64,000 bases of DNA from Epiperipatus broadwayi (lineage: Eukaryota > Onychophora > Udeonychophora > Euonychophora > Peripatidae), in contig JAQFVV010000017.1 in NCBI GenBank assembly GCA_028023455.1, forward strand, positions 4,244,098 through 4,308,097, given 5' to 3'. A program made the translations under genes and the position numbers. Numbering within the stretch: position 1 is the first letter of the stretch; each line of letters begins with the position of its first letter. Shown piece by piece: positions 58,770-64,000 of this stretch. The notes below the pieces were generated by a model. That model saw only the letters and a list, made by a program, of their open reading frames with translations. It was not told the DNA's origin and searched no databases.

Positions 58770-58996
58770 TCAAAGGTGAAAAGCCAATAAACTCTCCATG
58801 CTGGCTAAAGAATGTTGGTGAGCAGCCTTTCCATGTTTGTATACTCTATGAATAATCACATAGTAAAAACACTGCAACGACAAGAAGATATTCATTAGGA
58901 ATTTGCCCTGCTCGATTCCTTTAAGGCCTCCTCCAAAAGCAATCAAAACGTCTCCTTTCAGTTCATAGCAAACTCCTTTTGCAGCCAAACGTTCTA
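58770..58996 (-). CDS. Weak candidate exon of an unknown host gene
   Basis: This minus-strand stretch is distinctly less AT-biased than its surroundings and is open for at least 72 codons, reading RLAAKGVCYELKGDVLIAFG, then GGLKGIEQGKFL. Upstream the sequence CCGCATTTAG precedes AACG, a possible 3' splice site, and TCTTCTTGTCGTTGCAG inside resembles another. No consensus 5' splice site was found and no family is recognised, so it could be a fragment of a processed gene or chance. Confidence 0.25.
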
Positions 58997-58999
58997 AAT

Positions 59000-59590
59000 G
59001 CGGTTAAAAATATTTTTAAACGCTTGCAAGTATATATAGCTTACATGTGTGTGTACATATAACAAGTATATACTGTACTTAATATTTATAATAATTTAAA
59101 ATATACAAAATATGTGCCCAATTTTAATTAACATTTGAAAAATCATGACATATATTAAAAAGTATTTTTCTTAAATATTTCAAACATTCAAATTCCGACA
59201 GCATTTATAACCAATTTAAAATTATAATTTGATTAATCAAAGCAAGCGCTCTAAAAACTAGTTCAATCAGATTAAAGCTGTAGGGTTAAATACAAAAACC
59301 ATTCAAAAATTTAATTTTAAATTATTTAAAAACAATAAAATTATTAGAACCGGAAATTGATAAGATTGTAAAACTTATCAATGATTTTAAACTATTAAAC
59401 TTTCAAAATGTATATTATTATTTTAAAGTAGTATGATATATAAATAGACAATGTAGCATCTTATTAAGAAGTAATACCAGTGTTGGATCATGTGACTTCA
59501 AGAAGAAACGTTATTACCATCATGTCTACCATTTTATTAAGAAAATTATTTTGTAGATATAATAAACACTTCCATACTTCCCCATTCTTT
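59000..59590. other. AT-rich intergenic DNA, nothing recognised
   Basis: No frame or repeat boundary recognised. Confidence 0.4.
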
Positions 59591-59594
59591 TTAA

Positions 59595-59960
59595 ATTCAC
59601 TTAAATAAAGATATAATAAAAGACAAATGACCCCCAAGATGCATTTCGTGCTGAAGCAGCACTCCATCAGTTGGCCCAGGTTACTATCTCTCATGTATAT
59701 CTTTATTATATGAAAAGTATTTATCTAGAGTAAATTGTTACATTTTCATTTACCATTGTCAAACTCCCTCCATTCACAACTCCAACGCCATCCATTTCAG
59801 ATAAATACAATAATGACCATTACTAATCATTGTTGAAACTAGAAATTATCTCTAGCACAGATATAAACTTTAAACCTCACAAAGATTATCTGAAATGGAT
59901 GGTGTCAGAGTTGTGAATGGAGGGAGTTTGACAGTGGTAAATGAAAATGTAACAAGATTA
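59595..59960. repeat. S-family element: hammerhead plus long palindrome
   Basis: The minus-strand ribozyme motif (59629-59683) is followed by arms at 59742-59806 and 59886-59955 (GTCAAACTCCCTCCATTCAC and its inverse) that pair almost perfectly. The plus-strand frame at 59895-60161 begins inside the right arm and is not a gene. Confidence 0.8.
59629..59683 (-). ncRNA. Hammerhead motif, S family (S9), one-base core insertion
   Basis: Minus strand: GGCCAA/TTGG stem I, perfect stem II GTGCTG/CAGCAC with loop CTT, GAAA, stem III ATG/CAT, site ATC. The box reads CTGATGGA instead of CTGATGA, a single extra G, which probably inactivates an otherwise exemplary copy. Confidence 0.55.
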
Positions 59961-59964
59961 TTTT

Positions 59965-60600
59965 GTTGTGTTCATTATCACATGAAAACGTGTATCATCT
60001 CATCAGGAAAGATTATTGACATATCATGTGGGTTATCTCGTAAAAAAATATTATTAACTTATGCACATCTCTTCAAGAACAGTTATCATATTATGCTTAG
60101 TGCTTGTTACATAAAAGTTATTTTCATGATGTGTATACAGCGTGTCATAGTGAAAAGATGACTAATTTTTTCTTCAAATTGCCTACAATCCCACCTATGA
60201 ATGGACATATAGTATGTAGCAACATGGTTTACTTATTCACCACAAAAAGTTTAAAATGCTAGCATATTTACCATGAATTACAACATGAAATGTGACAATA
60301 TGTTTTGTACCTTCACAGACCATCTTCAATTCTTTCCATATCATAAAATTATTAAATATTCATGTGCCATACATGGTTTGAATTGATTCAAATGTTTAAT
60401 TTCAATATTAGCTTTTCCCAATTTAAAATAAAATTTGATGTTAGCAAATGTTTTATTATAGAGTAAGATACGAAATACACTGTCATATTTCATATTATGA
60501 GTGAGACTATGTGCATGGTAATATTTTTTATGGTGAGTAGGTAAAGTTTGTTGCTTCTCAACATATATCAGTGATAGCTTTTTTTTTCTCTTCTCATGTG
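59965..60600. other. Intergenic DNA, nothing recognised
   Basis: Short frames on both strands show no known motif. Confidence 0.35.
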
Positions 60601-60604
60601 TCAT

Positions 60605-60690
60605 AGCATCAGCTGGGAAGTGAACACGCTAACCCGGGACAACTGCTTGTAAAGCAGCTGCCACTGACCTCTCGATCACCAATTCTTGAC
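60605..60690 (-). tRNA. tRNA-Val-like sequence (SINE head), loop TTTACAA
   Basis: On the minus strand: GGTGATCGAGAGGTCAGTGG (D arm, A-box-like), anticodon arm with loop TTTACAA (TAC), CCCGGGTTAGC and a T arm GTGTTCACTTCCC. The extra bases between the anticodon and T arms match 51845-51912. A dispersed element rather than a functional tRNA is likely. Confidence 0.45.
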
Positions 60691-60694
60691 ATAT

Positions 60695-61360
60695 CAGAAA
60701 TAGCTTTGTAGGAATCTAGGAGAAAGAACCAATCAATTTGTCACCAGTATACACTGAATATGCTTATCAAAAAATTAATTATCATTTAAGATGATATACA
60801 AGAATTCTTCACTTTATAATATATCTCTAAACATTAATACTAACGATGTAAATCTAAATATAAAATGGTACAATAAATTACATTATGAAGTCATTAGGCA
60901 GCAGCTAATTGTTATCAAATCTTAATCAAATACTATTGTTCAATGATAGCATTTTACTACATATGGATGTTGACATGCATTCATTCAGAGAACATAAAAC
61001 AAATTAATGGGGTTGGAGAAACAAAAACACAATACCAAATCAAAATATTAGACAAATTGTAATTATATCATACTATAAGTATCAAGATGCAAATAACAGG
61101 ATTGCAAACAATTGTAAAAGTAAGTTGATTTTAAAAGTAGTGCTTAGCTTAAAATGTATTCCATAAAATTTTGTTATGGATCATTGATTTGTATTGCAAA
61201 AATTATAAAATGCAACATGGATTACAAGTAAAGAGGTAATTTGTGCAAGATTTTTGATTAATGCTTTATTAGACCATAGATAAAGGTAGATTGCCTTGAC
61301 AACAAACAAAAATTATTGGGCTAGTATTCTTTAGAGGTGGACTGCATTTGTGCTTTTATG
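60695..61360. other. AT-rich intergenic DNA, nothing recognised
   Basis: No frame or repeat boundary recognised. Confidence 0.4.
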
Positions 61361-61367
61361 TTTATAA

Positions 61368-61705
61368 ACCAATCCACTGCAGGATGAAGGTCTCTCCAAG
61401 TTCAATTCATCTTCTTTGATCTTTAACTTCTCTTCTCCACATCATCCCTGCACATTTTCTTATTTCATCCATCCATCTCACATGTGATCTCTTTCTGGAT
61501 CGTTTACAATCTCTTGGAATCCAGTTTATGATTTCAATTGTCTATCTATTATCATCTCTTTTAGCAATAACTCCACTTCAGTCTTTTAATTTTTTTCAAT
61601 GAAGTCAGTAACACCTGTTTGTTCTCTTATCTATATATTGCATTTTTGATCTCTTCTTGTTATTCCCAACATGCATCTCTCTATACTTCTTTGAATAATG
61701 AATAT
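61368..61705 (-). pseudogene. RTE-type LINE 3' fragment
   Basis: In minus sense this matches the copy at 23770-24170: EINWIPRDC-like, HVRWMDEIRKCAGMMWRREV-like and FILQW-like wording with interruptions. It starts after the LTYKSETW region, so it is 5'-truncated, and lacks a clean TGATGA tail. Confidence 0.7.
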
Positions 61706-61709
61706 ATAA

Positions 61710-62275
61710 AACTTGCGTATATTAACACAAACACAAAATATTAAATATCATAGTAGAGAGGGATATTTAAATTTAAGTTTACAGCCTTACTGTATTTTAT
61801 AATGATAAGATCTTATGATATTAAACACTGTAACAGTCACAAACTGTGTTTTTTGTTGATATAATTCTTTTACTATTTTACTGTTGTTTTCCTTAGTCCT
61901 TCCAACAATGGTAGTTGTCCTTGAACATTGGTGATAATGGGGAGAGTAAATACAGAAGCACTAGTGATGTTATATGAGGTATGTAATCAGTAGGTCTTAG
62001 GTAGGTCTAAATGGAATTGTTCCTTTTCATCCTTCATTGTATTATGAAAGCATTTCACAGGCTGTTTTTACTAATGTCCACATTATTTTCTGGATCTGTC
62101 TGCATTTTCCAGACTAGTGTAGTCTTTGGTCTTCTAGCCATATATGGCAGATGTATTCTTCTAAATAAAATCATCATACTGACTATTATAACTGAAGAAT
62201 TGAAAACTAATTTAAAACCCATCAGTAAAATACAGAATGTGGGAAAAAGAGTTTGAATCAGTGCATGTTTCTCTC
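61710..62275. other. Intergenic DNA, nothing recognised
   Basis: The frame at 62011-62256 is hydrophobic but shows no known motif. Confidence 0.35.
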
Positions 62276-62279
62276 TTCA

Positions 62280-62386
62280 GCATGGATCATGGCAACATGG
62301 CTTCAGCAGACTTCTCAAGTGTAAAGAACTACAAAAACTACACCATATATATAATATTAGACATTACCCACAATTCCATTTACTTC
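62280..62386. repeat. Third copy of the 27200-27835 / 34080-34725 repeat
   Basis: GACTTCTCAAGTGTAAAG and ACATTACCCACAATTCCA match 34440-34500 in the same sense. Confidence 0.6.
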
Positions 62387-62399
62387 CCATCCACCTTTA

Positions 62400-62720
62400 A
62401 TATTAAAAGAACTCTTCAGAATAATAATTTTTCAATAATAAAGATTTTTTAATTCTTCTTTTGATTTCATTTCTCTCAAAGAAGACAACCTTAGCTTCAT
62501 CAAAATCAATAGTGTGGCCTGTATCTTTTTCATGGACATACAAAGCAGAACTAAGATATCTATTTCTAACCTTACTTTTATGAACCTTTATTCTTTCATT
62601 TAAACTCAAACTACTTTGACCTATGTAGACCTTCTTACAAAAACAAGGGATAAAATATACTACATCAGGAATAGTACTCCTAGCAAAAATTTCTTTGCTT
62701 GGAAAAGGGATATTACGTTG
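62400..62720 (-). pseudogene. Penelope-like element GIY-YIG endonuclease fragment
   Basis: The minus-strand translation runs from about 62695: FARSTIPDVVYFIPCFCKKV, then YIGQS, LSLNERIKVHKSKV and HEKDTGHTIDFDEAKVVFFE. This is the C-terminal GIY-YIG domain of Penelope-like retroelements: VVYFI/YIG core, conserved Arg in the LNERIKVHK helix, then H...HTIDF. One frame break lies near 62605. No reverse transcriptase part is adjacent, so it is a 5'-truncated insertion. Such elements commonly carry hammerhead ribozymes in their terminal repeats. Confidence 0.78.
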
Positions 62721-63044
62721 AATAATTTATTAAATACAAGCTTTTTAAATTAGGTCACATGACATATGACTTGATTTCCTTGCAAATATAAATATAAATT
62801 TTAATGAAATGCTTTTATTTCCTTAAATGCACTGAAAAGTAAATGATCAATTTCCTTGTTTTCAGATCTATCAGTAGCAACTTTGTGCATTCTTAATCCA
62901 TATTAAATTACTGCAATTTAATCTACAAATGGCAGATTTTGCACCTCATATTTGTTAACATTCAACTACCAATCATTTATTAGGTAACATGGATGTGTCA
63001 AATGTGTGACTTTCACAAATTCGACACTTGTATGCTGAAGTAAT

Positions 63045-63240
63045 TTTATATTGACAAATACTGAACAAAGATGATAAAGATGTGGGATGTTTTGATCTGG
63101 ACCAATAAAAGGACACTGGTTCAAATTGAGATGTTTCTTTTTTTTCATTTGTTAAAACACCAGCCAGGAAGCGAATCCGCAAACCCAGGACAACTGCTTG
63201 TAAGGCAGCTGTGCTGACCACTCAGCCACCAATGCTTGAT
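63045..63240. repeat. S-family relic joined to a tRNA-like head
   Basis: Plus-strand GATCTGGACCAATAAAAGG, then CACTGGTTCAAATTGAGATG is an eroded ribozyme (core lost). It is followed within 50 bases by the minus-strand tRNA-like sequence at 63156-63240. Confidence 0.5.
63156..63240 (-). tRNA. tRNA-Val-like sequence, most complete of its family
   Basis: Minus strand: GCATTGGTGGCTGAGTGGTC (acceptor and D arm with A box), anticodon arm GCTGC, loop CTTACAA (TAC, Val-like), GCAGT, an extra TGTCCTGGGTTTGC segment, and T arm GGATTCGCTTCC. The extra segment makes it longer than a normal class I tRNA, which favours a SINE head. Confidence 0.5.
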
Positions 63241-63244
63241 GACC

Positions 63245-64000
63245 TGAGATGGTTCTTTAATGTATTTATCTGCATTTCTCAAATATTTTCCATGACTTTA
63301 AAGTAATAACAGTACAATCAATTCTTTGGAGAATTTGAATGGTATTTATAAGATTAGATATATAGACTATAAATATAAGTAAAGGCCAATTTATATAAGC
63401 ACTACCGATCACAAATTAAAACTAAAACATATTAAGGATAATAAGTCTGTACTGAACACATGTTGCAAAAAAAAAATTGTAAAATTGAAATTATTAAAAA
63501 TATAATCTTTAGTGAAAGTATAATAAAGAAGACTTTATATATAAAAAGAAATAACAGTATCCTGGACAAATGTGACAGCAAGAAACTAGAAACTAACTTA
63601 TATAATTAATTAAAATATTTTAGGCTGTTTTTAGGGGTATCAATGTTTGTAAATAAATACTGCATGTTGTTTTTTAACAAATTACTAGCATAACTATTTT
63701 ATACACTGAGAAAACAACTATAATCTTAATGCATCACAGTATAGACATTTGTGTAAAAGGCAATCATTTTATTCCAACTAAAGATAATGCATTTTAAGTT
63801 ATAGTTAATGCTTTCAAAACTTATATATATAAAATTTTACTATCACCAAACTATGTATAAATATAAGATAAATTTATAGGCAAACATTTGGTGAAATTGT
63901 GACATAATGGTATGATAAGTTATTTAATTTGGACAACATGTAATCCAAATTTGAAGAGTATCATATTCTAATATAATCATGATGATTAAACTGAAGAAGT
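63245..64000. other. AT-rich intergenic DNA to the window end
   Basis: No frame, repeat boundary or RNA gene recognised. Confidence 0.4.

Noticed and set aside
59895-60161. 88-codon plus-strand frame
   Set aside because: It begins inside the right arm of an S-family palindrome and has no homologous frame in the other copies.

Overview
This window reads as non-coding, repeat-packed DNA from an AT-rich invertebrate genome. Base composition is very low in GC throughout (estimated by eye). The identifiable genes all belong to decayed transposable elements of animal type: hAT, an APE-type LINE with two ORFs, RTE-like LINEs and a Penelope-like element. No host gene can be named; one short GC-richer open stretch near 58.8 kb is a weak exon candidate. 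The species cannot be determined from the sequence alone. No bacterial gene organisation, rRNA gene or CRISPR array is visible.

Layout. A complete but dead hAT transposon lies at 505-3390, with an 8-bp target duplication. A LINE at about 4.5-12.3 kb sits between trinucleotide microsatellites and carries ORF1 (zinc knuckle, AT-hook) and ORF2 (endonuclease, reverse transcriptase, zinc-binding end). It is split by a 2.5-kb insert flanked by 142-bp direct repeats. From 12.8 kb onward the sequence is intergenic, with 5'-truncated RTE-type LINE tails, tRNA-like SINE heads, fold-back (palindromic) elements, a 1,040-bp TIR element with TA target site (30064-31103), a GATA array of about 550 bp (19721-20273), and a Penelope GIY-YIG fragment (62400-62720).

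The main discovery is that at least four unrelated dispersed repeat families contain hammerhead self-cleaving ribozyme motifs. Each shows the CUGANGA box, a stem II hairpin, GAAA, a very short self-complementary stem III, a UH cleavage site, and a stem I whose two strands pair across the motif. The best copies are at 29606-29652 (+) and 40004-40056 (+). Several families are built as tandem units of about 350-480 bp with one ribozyme per unit (for example 40600-41620), and others as palindromes with a ribozyme in each arm. This recalls the hammerhead satellites of newts, cave crickets and schistosomes, animal retrozymes, and the ribozymes of Penelope-like elements. I did not expect it across several fold-back families of one genome.

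Nothing here forms an operon or pathway. The functional logic is that of parasitic elements: autonomous LINE, PLE and hAT sources, all dead in this window, and small non-autonomous, ribozyme-bearing or tRNA-promoted repeats that may depend on such enzymes.
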